Shown here piece after piece: positions 8,483 through 17,126 of a DNA stretch of 64,000 bases. Source of the DNA: Pantoea phytobeneficialis. Lineage in GTDB: Bacteria; Pseudomonadota; Gammaproteobacteria; Enterobacterales; Enterobacteriaceae. Both the position numbers and the translations under genes were made by a program. Below the pieces are notes generated by a model. The model searched no databases, had not been told where the DNA came from, and was given only the letters and a program-made list of their open reading frames with translations. Within the stretch, counting starts at the first letter, position 1. Each line of letters opens with the position of its first letter. The DNA lies in contig NZ_CP024636.1 in the NCBI RefSeq assembly GCF_009728735.1, positions 2,123,720 to 2,187,719 of the forward strand, given 5' to 3'.

Positions 8483-8734
8483 CCTGGCGAGGGCTAATGA
8501 TCTAATTAGCAAGGCTTTTTTTTGACGCTGTTAAGAGGTTTTACCGGAGGTTGATAATTGTAATTAAAACCAGGCTGACGCCTTTATTTTCGCGCTGCTT
8601 TCGCTATTGGCAGGAAAATATTATGTTTTGCGAGCTGCGTCATCTTATTTTCTTATTACCTTTTTTTTCTATTTTTTCTTGTCTGTTTGCGTGTTATTAA
8701 ATTGCAAAATTTCTGACACTGTAAGGGATGAACC

Positions 8735-10405
8735 ATGACGTTACATCTGCGGCTGACTTCGTCGCTGGAAAAAATGTTTCACCAAAAAACAATTGCCGAC
8801 GTAAAGCAACTGGCAACAACCAGCATTCTCGCCAATGAGACACTCTCATTTCAGGCGCAATATTTTCTACCTTCCACCGAGCGCAAAACGCGACGCACCT
8901 TGCATTGGTCGGTTGAAGGGGAGTTAGCACCGTGGTTGCAGGTGTATCAGGTCACGTCTGTGCCGGGACATTTACCCTGCTACAACACCGTGGATGACCA
9001 TTATCTGACCACGGAGCCAGGTCTGTTTCCCGATCTGCTGATGCCGTTGACCGGCCCGACCATGCAAATCACCTGCAATTATCAGGGCGCGTTGTGGCTG
9101 TGCCTGACACCGCCGCCGGAAGGTTTACCGCCTGGCGAACATACAATAACGCTGCGCTTCTATGAAGAAGCCGAGAACAGCGTGATGAGTGAAGCGGCAC
9201 TGGTGGTGACGGTGTTACCTGCCACTCTGCCTGCACAACAGCTTTACCATACCGAATGGATTCATACCGATTGCCTGGCGAATTATTATCAACTGACGGT
9301 GTTCAGCGAGGAGTACTGGCAGGCGGTGCGCAAATTTGTGCAAAGTGCCGTGGCGCATGGCGTCAATATGATGTTGACGCCGCTGTTTACGCCACCGCTC
9401 GATACCGCGCCAGGGACGGTACGTACTGAGGTGCAACTGATTGACGTCTTTGATGACGGGCAGGGTGGCTATCGCTTTGGCTTTGAACGGCTGGCTCGCT
9501 GGGTAGATTTATGCCGTACCGAGGGCATCCGCGATTTTGAGATCGCCCACTTTTTTACCCAATGGGGAGCGGCGCATGCGCCGCATATTGCGGTACAACT
9601 GCCGGATGGCAGCCGTGAGCCACGTTTTGGCTGGCATACCGATGCCTTTGGTGAGCAGTGGCGGCAATTCCTGAGCGCCTTCTTACCACAACTGACGGCG
9701 TGGTTTGATGAGCAGGGTCTGCGTGATCGGGTGTGGTTCCATATTTCCGATGAACCGACCGATCAACATCTGGAAAATTACCGTAAAGCCAGCGATCTGC
9801 TGCGGCCGTTAATTCCCGGCTACCGTACGCTGGATGCCTTGTCCGATTATGACTTTTATCGCCTTGGCCTGGTGGAAAAACCGGTCACCGCCTCTGACCA
9901 TCTGGAGCCATTCCTGGAAAATCAGGTGCCAGGGCTGTGGACGTATTATTGCTGCGCCCAGTATCTCGATGTGGCTAACCGTTTTATGGCGCAACCGTCG
10001 CTGCGTAACCGTATCCTCGGGGTGCAGCTTTGGCTATACCGGATTGAAGGGTTTCTGCACTGGGGCTTTAACTTCTACAACAGCGAATTGTCGCGTGAGG
10101 CAATCGATCCTTTTGCCGTTACCGATGGTTTGCAGGCATTCCCGGCGGGTGATCCATTCCTTGTTTATCCCGGCAAAGACTTCACGCCGCTGCCTTCGAT
10201 TCGCCTTAAGGTGCTGCTGGAAGCGATGCAGGACTTGCGCGCCCTGCAATGTCTGGAAGCGTTGCAAGGTCGTGCGGCCGTTGAGGCGTTGGTTGATGAC
10301 GTGATGGGGATGCGTATTACCTTCAAAGCGTGGCCGGCCGATGCGCAGAAGTTATTGTATCTGCGTGCCGAGGTTAACCGCCGTATTGGCACATACATGG
10401 AATAA
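8735..10405 (+). CDS. GH123-like (DUF4091) cytoplasmic glycoside hydrolase
   Basis: The protein is 556 aa with an N-terminal beta-sandwich region (about 1-170) and a C-terminal TIM-barrel-type DUF4091/GH123 domain. The segment VWFHISDEPTDQHLENYRKA contains an adjacent Asp339-Glu340 pair. Characterised GH123 beta-N-acetylgalactosaminidases use neighbouring Asp and Glu in substrate-assisted catalysis. It has no signal peptide, so it would cut imported oligosaccharides in the cytoplasm. The start has TAAGGGA eight bases upstream. The gene is divergent from the sugar importer across the operator region. The family call rests on motif and architecture recall. Activity on beta-GalNAc is inferred from the family and from agaR nearby. 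Confidence 0.72.
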   Translation: MTLHLRLTSSLEKMFHQKTIADVKQLATTSILANETLSFQAQYFLPSTERKTRRTLHWSVEGELAPWLQVYQVTSVPGHLPCYNTVDDHYLTTEPGLFPDLLMPLTGPTMQITCNYQGALWLCLTPPPEGLPPGEHTITLRFYEEAENSVMSEAALVVTVLPATLPAQQLYHTEWIHTDCLANYYQLTVFSEEYWQAVRKFVQSAVAHGVNMMLTPLFTPPLDTAPGTVRTEVQLIDVFDDGQGGYRFGFERLARWVDLCRTEGIRDFEIAHFFTQWGAAHAPHIAVQLPDGSREPRFGWHTDAFGEQWRQFLSAFLPQLTAWFDEQGLRDRVWFHISDEPTDQHLENYRKASDLLRPLIPGYRTLDALSDYDFYRLGLVEKPVTASDHLEPFLENQVPGLWTYYCCAQYLDVANRFMAQPSLRNRILGVQLWLYRIEGFLHWGFNFYNSELSREAIDPFAVTDGLQAFPAGDPFLVYPGKDFTPLPSIRLKVLLEAMQDLRALQCLEALQGRAAVEALVDDVMGMRITFKAWPADAQKLLYLRAEVNRRIGTYME

Positions 10406-10414
10406 TTCCCCATT

Positions 10415-10490
10415 GTAGCGGCGAGATTTATCGCGCGATCTTTTTCCGGCATCGCGCACAGAATCTGCGCGATAAATCGCGCCGCTACGG
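10415..10490. repeat. REP-like doublet
   Basis: Inverted pair with GTAGCGGCGAGATTTATCGC at 10415 and GCGCGATAAATCGCGCCGCT from 10467, between convergent genes. It could also act as a bidirectional 3'-end structure. Confidence 0.85.
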
Positions 10491-10494
10491 TGAT

Positions 10495-11415
10495 TTATTG
10501 AAAAGTGACGGTTTTTTTGGGTTTTTGGTCAACCGCCAACGAGAACACATCCGGGCGGGCATAATGTCCGACCACGTCAAAATCATAGCGGGCGCGAATC
10601 AGTTCATCGGTGTCGATTTGGGCCGTGAGTAATCCTTCGCTGCCGCGCAACGGTCCTGCCAGCACATCCCCAAGTGGACCGATAATCACACTTCCCCCCT
10701 GAATCAGCGGGCGCTGGCTGTCCCAGCCGGGGATCTCTATACCCAATTCGGCTGGCGAGGGTTGCAACTGGCAGGCGCTTAACACAAAACAGCGACCTTC
10801 GTGGGCGATATGCCGCATTGATGCCTGCCATACATCACGTTCATCTACCGTGGGCGCGCACCAGATTTCTACCCCTTTGGCATACATGGCGGTACGCAGC
10901 AACGGCATATGGTTTTCCCAGCAGATGGCGGCACCGATACGTCCGGCCTGAGTATCCACCACCGGCAGCGTAGAACCATCGCCCTGGCCCCAAATCAGGC
11001 GTTCGGTTCCGGTTGGCATCAGCTTGCGATGTTTTGCCACCAGACCATTTTCCGGTTCGAAAAATAACGCGCTGCAATACAGGGTGCTGCCTTCACGTTC
11101 AATCACACCAATCACCAGTGCGGCCTGGGTGCGGTGTGCCAGTGCGGCCAGCGCCTCCGTTTCTTTACCCGGCACATCAATGGCGTTGGCAAAATATTCT
11201 GCCCAGGTTTCACGTCCCTGTGGCAGACGATAGCCCAATTGGGTGCCAAAGGTTTCACCTTTCGGATAGCCGCCAAGCAGGGCTTCGGGCATCACCACCA
11301 GGCGCGCCTGGCTGGCAGTAATTTGTTGTTCATAAGACAGAATCTTCTCTAACGTCTGCGCTTTACCTTCAGGTGCGGAGCCAATTTGTAGCACCGCCAC
11401 GGTTGAGGATGTCAT
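10495..11415 (-). CDS. Nitrilase (carbon-nitrogen hydrolase superfamily)
   Basis: The protein is 306 aa with the full Glu-Lys-Cys triad: Glu44 in [13 protein letters not shown], Lys131 in [21 protein letters not shown] and Cys165 in [14 protein letters not shown]. The [12 protein letters not shown] and [10 protein letters not shown] motifs are those of true nitrilases (nitrile to carboxylic acid and ammonia) rather than amidases or carbamoylases. It is cytoplasmic. It is divergent from a LysR gene, which probably regulates it through the 16-bp palindrome between them. The natural nitrile is unknown. Plant-associated bacteria often carry such enzymes for glucosinolate or cyanogenic products, which would fit Pantoea but is inference. 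Confidence 0.9.
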   Translation of the reverse strand: MTSSTVAVLQIGSAPEGKAQTLEKILSYEQQITASQARLVVMPEALLGGYPKGETFGTQLGYRLPQGRETWAEYFANAIDVPGKETEALAALAHRTQAALVIGVIEREGSTLYCSALFFEPENGLVAKHRKLMPTGTERLIWGQGDGSTLPVVDTQAGRIGAAICWENHMPLLRTAMYAKGVEIWCAPTVDERDVWQASMRHIAHEGRCFVLSACQLQPSPAELGIEIPGWDSQRPLIQGGSVIIGPLGDVLAGPLRGSEGLLTAQIDTDELIRARYDFDVVGHYARPDVFSLAVDQKPKKTVTFQ

Positions 11416-11445
11416 GGCAATTTACCTGTGAGCGGGGAGTTGAAG

Positions 11446-11461
11446 CCAAGGTATACCTTGG
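11446..11461. promoter_or_regulatory. Perfect palindrome in the nitrilase/LysR divergent promoter
   Basis: CCAAGGTATACCTTGG is a perfect 16-bp palindrome 31 bp before the nitrilase start and 41 bp before the LysR start, followed at once by TATAGT, a likely -10 for the LysR gene. It is the natural candidate for the LysR-type operator controlling both genes. Confidence 0.6.
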
Positions 11462-11501
11462 TATAGTGCTATGAATCAATCCTCAAAAATGACTATCAGA
11501 T

Positions 11502-12428
11502 ATGAATACAATTAATATCGAGTCGCTTGACCTGAATTTGTTTAAAGTTTTCGAAGCGTTGTATGAAGAGGGCAGCGCCAGCCGTGCTGCGCTGCGTCTT
11601 GGCATCACCCAGTCGGCCGTCAGTGCCGCGCTGGGCCGGTTGCGGAAAATTTATGGTGACCCTATGTTTGAACGCACGGGACGCGGCTTACGCCCGAGCC
11701 GTCGTGCGGAGGAATTAAAACCCATTGTCAGTGAAGCGTTAAATCGCTGTCGTCAGAGTCTGGCGCTGGCGCAGCGGGAACAGGCGGAATTCGAGGGCAG
11801 AACCCTGGTGTTAGGCTGGTCCGACGATTATGAAATCGCGCTGGCACGCCAGTTGATCAACCGTGTGGCAGAGGCGTATCCCGGACTGCGGCTGATCTTC
11901 CGACAAATTCACAGCCGCATCGCTGCCGGGATGTTGATGAACCGGATGGTCGATTTGGCCGTGACTTCTGGCAGTGGCAACTCGGCGGCGTTGAGTAAAG
12001 AGTTGGTCGGGGTCAATGGTTACGCCTGTGTACTGGACTTTGCACCGCCAACCGGTGAATTGACGCTGAGTGACTACACCCAACTGCAACATATTCTGAT
12101 CTCTTCGGGGGGCGTGGTGGGGATCGTTGATGAAGTGTTGGCTGAGCTGGGCCTGAAACGCACGGTTGAAGCGGCGGCGACCCACTTTTCGGCGGTGCCT
12201 TATCTGATCAAAGGTTCGCGCTCGATTGTGACGTTACCCAGCCATGCCGCTCAGGCTATGGCGATGATGTTTGATTTGCGGCTGGTTCACTGTCCAATTG
12301 CCTTACCCGATTATCCGATCGAGTTATCCTGGCGAACTGACAGCCTGAGGGACCCGGCGGTGGCCGGGGTCAGGAATATTCTGCGGGAGTTATTGAAAGC
12401 CATCCCCCCGGTAGCGGCGCGATTCTGA
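11502..12428 (+). CDS. LysR-family regulator, divergent from the nitrilase gene
   Basis: The protein is 308 aa. The N-terminal winged HTH (about 5-65) has LDLNLFKVFEALYEEGSASRAALRLGITQSAVSAALGRLRK. The NodD/PnbR-like inducer domain follows from about residue 95 (LVLGWSDDYEIALARQLI). It probably senses a nitrile, its product or a precursor and controls the nitrilase. Its last codons (VAARF, stop) are read from a copy of the REP-like repeat starting at 12411, so the repeat has replaced or extended the original 3' end. Confidence 0.9.
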   Translation: MNTINIESLDLNLFKVFEALYEEGSASRAALRLGITQSAVSAALGRLRKIYGDPMFERTGRGLRPSRRAEELKPIVSEALNRCRQSLALAQREQAEFEGRTLVLGWSDDYEIALARQLINRVAEAYPGLRLIFRQIHSRIAAGMLMNRMVDLAVTSGSGNSAALSKELVGVNGYACVLDFAPPTGELTLSDYTQLQHILISSGGVVGIVDEVLAELGLKRTVEAAATHFSAVPYLIKGSRSIVTLPSHAAQAMAMMFDLRLVHCPIALPDYPIELSWRTDSLRDPAVAGVRNILRELLKAIPPVAARF

Positions 12429-12470
12429 GCGCGCTGCCAGAAAAAACCGCGCGATAAATCGCGCAGCTAC
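12411..12470. repeat. REP-like doublet overlapping the LysR 3' end
   Basis: GTAGCGGCGCGATTCTGAGC begins at 12411 inside the LysR coding sequence and supplies its TGA stop. The inverted partner GCGCGATAAATCGCGCAGCT starts at 12450. The tandem array follows directly. Confidence 0.85.
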
Positions 12471-12568
12471 GGAAGTGGTGAAGTGATAAATCGCGCCGCG
12501 ACGGAAGTGGTGAAGTGATAAATCGCGCCGCGACGGAAGTGGTGAAGTGTTAAATCGCGCCGCGACGG
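12471..12568. repeat. Tandem repeat, three 32-bp units carrying half a REP palindrome
   Basis: Three consecutive units begin at 12471, 12503 and 12535, each starting GGAAGTGGTGAAGTGATAAA and ending TCGCGCCGCGAC. The third differs by one base (GTGTTAAA). Each unit contains the AAATCGCGCCGC arm of the REP palindrome, so the array grew by local duplication of a REP edge. It lies between convergent genes. Confidence 0.9.
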
Positions 12569-12570
12569 AT

Positions 12571-13818
12571 TCAGAAGCGTCTGGCCGGGCTAAACGGCTC
12601 CATCGCAATGCTGCTGCGTTCACCGTGCATCATCTCTGCCAGCAGCATCCCGGTGGCCGGGCCGAGGGTAAATCCCTGATGTCCATGACCAAAGGCGCAC
12701 CACATGCCGCGTTGTCCCGGAACTGCGCCAATTACCGGTTTCATATCCGGCATGCAGGGACGGGCACCTTTCCAGGGTTCCGCTTCGACCGCCTCTCCCA
12801 GCGGCAACAACTGCCGCGCCACCTGTTCCACCGCTCTGAGCTGATGAGGGGTGGCGGGGGCATCAATATGCGCCAGTTCCGCCCCGGTGGTGATACGCAA
12901 CCCGCGTGCCATCGGGGCCACCAGATAGCCGCGCTCTTCATCCAGCATCCAGTGACGTGGCGTAGCGCCAGCGACCGGCTGGAAATGTTGATGGTAGCCG
13001 CGCTTCACAAACAGCGGCGGACGGTAACCGAAATCACCGGTAAGCTGTGGACTCCAGGGACCGAGAGCCACCACCACCTGACGCGCTTTCACCGCTTCAC
13101 CATGCTGATTATCAACCTGCCAGCCACCCTCAGTTGTCTGACGCAACGTCTGCGCGTTGCCCTGATGCCAGGCTGCGCCACGAGCAAATAACAAGGCGGC
13201 ATAGGCTTTTACCAACGCGCCCGGATCGCGCACCGTCAGGGGATCGCTCCAGTACACCGCACCACTCAGTTCAGCCCGCAGCGCGGGCTCGGTGGCGCGC
13301 AGTTGGGCTGCATCCAGTTTGCGATGATTCACCCCCAGCGCCAGCAGGTTATCAGCCTCAACAAAGGCCGCATCACGCTGTTTATCGCTGCGAAACAGCA
13401 TCAGCCAGCCACGTTCGCCTAACAGATGGCGGGCATTAGCCGCATCGAGCAGGGCTTCATGGGTGTCGATCGACAACGCAATCAACGAGGCGTAAGCCGC
13501 CGCAATCGGGGCATAAGCGCGGGGTGCTGAGCGAGCATAGTAGCGCAGCAGCGGTGACGCCAGCGCCGGAATGGCACGCGGATGATAGCGTACATCCAGC
13601 CGACGGTTGCCTGCCACGCTAAGTAGCGTCTTGATATCACGCGGGAAGGCGTAAGGATGCACCGCCTCCCGCTGGATGATCCCCGCGTTACCGTAAGAGG
13701 TTTCCTCGCCGGGTTCGCGCCGGTCCAGCAGCGCCACATCGTAGCCGCGCTGTTGCAGGTGGAGGGCGCAACTGACGCCGACCATTCCCGCGCCCAGCAC
13801 TAACACATCATGTGCCAT
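12571..13818 (-). CDS. FAD-dependent D-amino-acid dehydrogenase-like oxidoreductase
   Basis: The protein is 415 aa of the DAO/DadA superfamily. Its N-terminal dinucleotide-binding site is VLVLGAGMVGVSCALHLQQRG, followed by the ribose-binding acid in LLDRREPGEETSYGNAG. The C-terminal FAD contact is MWCAFGHGHQGFTLGPATG. It would oxidatively deaminate a D- or N-substituted amino acid, passing electrons to the respiratory chain. It is the last gene of a run whose preceding member is a RidA-type protein only 4 bp away. RidA removes reactive imine/enamine products, which fits an amine-oxidising partner. The substrate is unknown. Confidence 0.85.
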   Translation of the reverse strand: MAHDVLVLGAGMVGVSCALHLQQRGYDVALLDRREPGEETSYGNAGIIQREAVHPYAFPRDIKTLLSVAGNRRLDVRYHPRAIPALASPLLRYYARSAPRAYAPIAAAYASLIALSIDTHEALLDAANARHLLGERGWLMLFRSDKQRDAAFVEADNLLALGVNHRKLDAAQLRATEPALRAELSGAVYWSDPLTVRDPGALVKAYAALLFARGAAWHQGNAQTLRQTTEGGWQVDNQHGEAVKARQVVVALGPWSPQLTGDFGYRPPLFVKRGYHQHFQPVAGATPRHWMLDEERGYLVAPMARGLRITTGAELAHIDAPATPHQLRAVEQVARQLLPLGEAVEAEPWKGARPCMPDMKPVIGAVPGQRGMWCAFGHGHQGFTLGPATGMLLAEMMHGERSSIAMEPFSPARRF

Positions 13819-13822
13819 CGCT

Positions 13823-14170
13823 TCACTCCGTTTTGGGTTTCTGTGCCACCACGGTAATTTCCAGCAGCGCCTCCTGCAACACTAATCCAGCCAGTACCGT
13901 GGTTCGCACCGGCAATGGATCGCTAAACCATTTGGCATAAGCCAGGTTAAAGGGTGCAAACAAGTCCGCGTCAGTTAAATAAACGGTGCAGGAGAAGATA
14001 TCCGCCAGCGTGCAACCCTGTTCTTGCAGCGTGGCTTCGATAGTTGACATGACGCGGTCGGTCTGACGGCTGACTTCCGCCGCCAGCGTGCCATCTTCTT
14101 CAAAACCGATCACGCCGGATAACCACACCTGGTCACCGACCAGACGCACTTTGGAAAAAGGTAAATTCAT
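13823..14170 (-). CDS. RidA/YjgF-family imine deaminase
   Basis: This 115-aa single-domain protein belongs to the RidA superfamily (homotrimeric, cytoplasmic). It has the conserved Arg in PVRTTVLAGLVLQEALLEITV, which matches the substrate-carboxylate-binding Arg of RidA, and the usual CTLADIFSCTVYLTD segment. The family hydrolyses enamine/imine intermediates to ketoacid and ammonia. It sits between the amidase gene (11-bp gap) and the FAD dehydrogenase gene (4-bp gap), which probably generates its imine. It is an accessory paralogue, shorter than housekeeping RidA (about 128 aa). Confidence 0.9.
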   Translation of the reverse strand: MNLPFSKVRLVGDQVWLSGVIGFEEDGTLAAEVSRQTDRVMSTIEATLQEQGCTLADIFSCTVYLTDADLFAPFNLAYAKWFSDPLPVRTTVLAGLVLQEALLEITVVAQKPKTE

Positions 14171-14181
14171 ACGATCCTCGT

Positions 14182-15681
14182 TTACTGGCCTAAAGGGAGA
14201 TAAAAATCCGCCATGCTGGCGATGGGGCGCGCCTGACGCAGTGCGTCAAGGTCCGGCACTGGCCGCGCCAACTGCGAATCGTGCTTAAACTTCTGTTCCA
14301 GCGCCTGCGCCACGCGGAGTACACCGCTGTCATCACCGCGCTTGCCGATAATCTGTAAACCAAACGGCATTCCCAGTGCATCCTTGCCAACGGGTAAGGA
14401 GAGGGAAGGCAGCCCCGCCAGCGAGGTGACATAGGCCAACGCCAGCCAGTGATAATAGGTGCGCGTCGGCTGGCCGTTGATTTCTCGCGGGTAAAGTTCG
14501 GTCCACGGACGCGGGCTGATGGTCACCGCCGGTGACACCATATAATCATAGTCGTGGAAGAAGGCTTCCCAACGACGATACAACTGGGTTTGCAGATCCA
14601 GCCCACGGGAAATATTCAGCGCGCTGTAGCGCAAGCCTTCCTCAATGTTCATCCGAACATTTTCCCCCACCAGTTGGGGATTCTGCTGATATAGCTCCCG
14701 CGTGCCGGTGAGAAACAGCAGCGAGCGCAGCGTTTCAAAGGCTTCATTTGCGCCGTGACAATCGGGCGTCGCTTGCTCGGCACTGGCGAACAGTGGGGCG
14801 ATATGCGTCATCTTCTGACGGAAGCTGTCAGCAACGCCTTGCTCAGTAGGCGCGAAACCAAAATCGCTACTCCAGGCAAGGCGCAGCGACGACAAATCGG
14901 TTGTGGGTAGCGGGAAAAACTCCTGTGGCTGGCGTAGCTGACGCCCCGGCACCACATGGGAGAGCGGATCGCGCGCATCCTCGCCCTGCATCACGCTTAA
15001 CATCAGCGCGGCATCCGCTACCGTGCGTCCCATCGGGCCAAGGGTGGAGATTTGCAGCCAGGCACAGCCGCGTTTTTCTGCCGGAATCAAACCTGCCGTG
15101 GGGCGAAATCCCACCACGCCATTAAACGCCGCCGGGTTACGCAGCGAACCGCCGGTGTCGGAACCGGTCGCCAGCGACACCATGCCGCAGGCCAACGCTG
15201 CCGCTGAACCGCCAGACGATCCTGCCGCTGAACGGGTGGTATCGAACGGGTTGCCGGTGGTGCCATACACCGCGTTGCGCGAGTTACCGCCTGCACCCCA
15301 TTCTGGTACGTTGGTTTTACCCACCACGTTGGCACCGGCGGCACGCAGCACTGCCACCAGACGCTCATCCTGGGGTGCGAGGTTATGGCGCTTCGCCACG
15401 CTGCCAAAGGTGGTAGGCAGGCCGGCCGCATCAATCATATCTTTGACGCCGAGCGGTAAACCGTGCAGCGGGCCAAGCGGTTCGCCGCGCAGTACCGCCT
15501 TGTCCTGCGCCTGTGCCGTGGCACGCGCGGCGGCGAAATCACAGGCGACCATCGCGTTAACCGCGGGGTTGACCTCTTCAATACGGTTGATGCAGCTTTC
15601 CAGTAATTCACTTGGGGCAATGCTTTTTTCCCCAATTAACCGACGGGCTTCGCTCGCCGGGAGATCACATAACGTTTCCAT
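14182..15681 (-). CDS. Amidase (amidase-signature family)
   Basis: The protein is 499 aa from the ATG at 15681, chosen because AAGGATC lies eight bases upstream. The in-frame ATG at 15699 has no such site. The amidase-signature catalytic Lys80 is in LGVKDMIDAAG, the Ser155/Ser156 pair in AGSSGGSAAALACG and the nucleophile Ser179 in GSDTGGSLRNPAAFNG. It hydrolyses an amide to acid and ammonia in the cytoplasm. It is followed closely by RidA and the FAD dehydrogenase and preceded by an MFS transporter. Together they look like a pathway for an amide or N-acylated amino compound. The substrate is not deducible. Confidence 0.92.
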   Translation of the reverse strand: METLCDLPASEARRLIGEKSIAPSELLESCINRIEEVNPAVNAMVACDFAAARATAQAQDKAVLRGEPLGPLHGLPLGVKDMIDAAGLPTTFGSVAKRHNLAPQDERLVAVLRAAGANVVGKTNVPEWGAGGNSRNAVYGTTGNPFDTTRSAAGSSGGSAAALACGMVSLATGSDTGGSLRNPAAFNGVVGFRPTAGLIPAEKRGCAWLQISTLGPMGRTVADAALMLSVMQGEDARDPLSHVVPGRQLRQPQEFFPLPTTDLSSLRLAWSSDFGFAPTEQGVADSFRQKMTHIAPLFASAEQATPDCHGANEAFETLRSLLFLTGTRELYQQNPQLVGENVRMNIEEGLRYSALNISRGLDLQTQLYRRWEAFFHDYDYMVSPAVTISPRPWTELYPREINGQPTRTYYHWLALAYVTSLAGLPSLSLPVGKDALGMPFGLQIIGKRGDDSGVLRVAQALEQKFKHDSQLARPVPDLDALRQARPIASMADFYLPLGQ

Positions 15682-15706
15682 CGTCAGATCCTTTATCAAT
15701 TAAACC

Positions 15707-15731
15707 CGCGCGATTTATCGCGCCGTTACGG
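15707..15731. repeat. REP-like palindrome supplying the MFS stop codon
   Basis: CGCGCGATTTATCGCGCCGT plus the edge TACGG. The MFS stop TAA (minus strand, 15728-15726) is the TAA within GTAACGGCGCG of this repeat. This is the second case in the window where a repeat copy defines a coding end. Confidence 0.85.
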
Positions 15732-16937
15732 AGTCGGCATAATTGCCTGGGTGCTTGTTTTCTCGGTGCGGATGGTCAGGCTCATCAGGGTTGAGAACAG
15801 CGCTGCGCCCATCAGGAACAGAAATGCCGACCCGAAGCTGAAATGTTGCACCATCAGGCCGATCGCCAGTGGGGCGATAAATCCAGCCGCCTGGCCGCCA
15901 AAGTTGATCACCCCGATGCCCGAACCCACCATGCGCGGCGCCAGAATTTTGGTCGGAAGCGCGACGGCGATCGCCAGCACAAAGGATTTAAAGAAGTAGG
16001 TAAACGCCTGGGCGATAATCACCCCGGTGAGGGTTTCCGCCCGGTACATGCAGCCGATGGCAATGGCGGTAAATAACGCGCTGAACAGCAACATCAGGTT
16101 TTCGCGGCCATTGAAGAATTTCACCATCACCCAACCGCCGATGGCAGTGGCGATACCGGCCATCAGATAGGGGATCGGCAACAATACGCCGACGGCTTTG
16201 AGGTCAAGATGGCGTTCCGTCATCAGATACACCGGCATCCAGGAGTCGAGGCCTTTGTTGATCAGGCTGAGGCCAAACCACACCGCAGCAATCTTCCACA
16301 ACAGCGGATGTTTCATGACGCTTTTGACGTCACCCAGGTTGATGCGGCTACGTTGCTGACTGTCACTGGCCGGGGTGTTACGCACCGTCAGACTGTATAT
16401 CAGGACAAACGCCAGGCCCAAAATCCCAATCAGCATAAAGGTGTGACGCCAGTGAAAATGCAGCAGCAGTGGGGCAATCAGTAGCGGGGCGATCATGCTG
16501 CCGATGTAATTTGACGAGACCAGCAGCGAGGTGATTTTCGGTTTTTGTTCCGTGGTGTAGTTTTCCGCCGCGTTTTTGATCGCCGCAGAAGGAAAGGCAC
16601 CTTCGCCCAGACCAAACAGCAGGCGAATCACCAGCAGCGAGGCCAGTGACCAGGCCAGTCCGGTCAGCAGGGTGAACAGCGACCAGAAGCCAATCGCCAT
16701 AATCACCACCATCTTGGCACCGTAGCGATCGGCCAGCCAGCCGCCCGGCAGTTGCATCAGCCAGAAGCCAAAATAGAACACACTTAACACCAAACCCAGC
16801 TCAGACGGGCTGAGATGCATCTCAGCGGTGAGCGCCGGTGCGCCCATACTCAAGACAACGCGATCAATAAAAGCGATACACCAGGCGATATACAGCAAAA
16901 TAACCACCCAGTGCCGGTAGAACGATGAATCTCGCAT
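15726..16937 (-). CDS. MFS transporter (anion:cation symporter / ExuT-like family)
   Basis: This 403-aa inner-membrane protein has about 12 transmembrane helices. It shows the MFS loop motif in GGWLADRYGAKMVVIM and the family-typical LGEGAFPSAAIKNAAENYTTEQKPKITSLL segment of ExuT/GudP/phthalate-type symporters. It imports an organic acid or amino-acid derivative with protons. It lies 44 bp upstream of the amidase gene across a REP-like palindrome and 189 bp after a LysR gene. It is probably the uptake route for the amidase/RidA/dehydrogenase pathway. Confidence 0.88.
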   Translation of the reverse strand: MRDSSFYRHWVVILLYIAWCIAFIDRVVLSMGAPALTAEMHLSPSELGLVLSVFYFGFWLMQLPGGWLADRYGAKMVVIMAIGFWSLFTLLTGLAWSLASLLVIRLLFGLGEGAFPSAAIKNAAENYTTEQKPKITSLLVSSNYIGSMIAPLLIAPLLLHFHWRHTFMLIGILGLAFVLIYSLTVRNTPASDSQQRSRINLGDVKSVMKHPLLWKIAAVWFGLSLINKGLDSWMPVYLMTERHLDLKAVGVLLPIPYLMAGIATAIGGWVMVKFFNGRENLMLLFSALFTAIAIGCMYRAETLTGVIIAQAFTYFFKSFVLAIAVALPTKILAPRMVGSGIGVINFGGQAAGFIAPLAIGLMVQHFSFGSAFLFLMGAALFSTLMSLTIRTEKTSTQAIMPTP

Positions 16938-17126
16938 GGCTGTTCCTTAATAACCGGTGAATTGAATTTCGCAACGCAAATTCATCCTGCCATGCGTTCA
17001 GGGTTATCACCATTTCAACTTTTTCACGCCAGCGATATCAAAAAGGCAAAGATAACGCCATGATAAGTCATGGTTATCCTGAAGGGGCAAAATCAGCCCC
17101 TCAGCGCGATTTTTAATAAGTGGCGG

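Noticed and set aside
8282..8512. 77-residue extension of the sugar-binding protein
   Set aside because: It would hide the signal peptide and cover the TTGACA promoter and operator; the ATG at 8281 starts a proper signal sequence.
8493..8523. GCTAAT/ATTAGC hairpin with a T-run as a terminator
   Set aside because: It points toward the GH123-like gene with no gene upstream to terminate, and the stem is only 6 bp AT-rich; it is more likely part of the divergent promoter region.
12471..12568. Possible CRISPR array
   Set aside because: The 32-bp units are directly tandem without spacers and derive from a REP arm; no cas genes are present.
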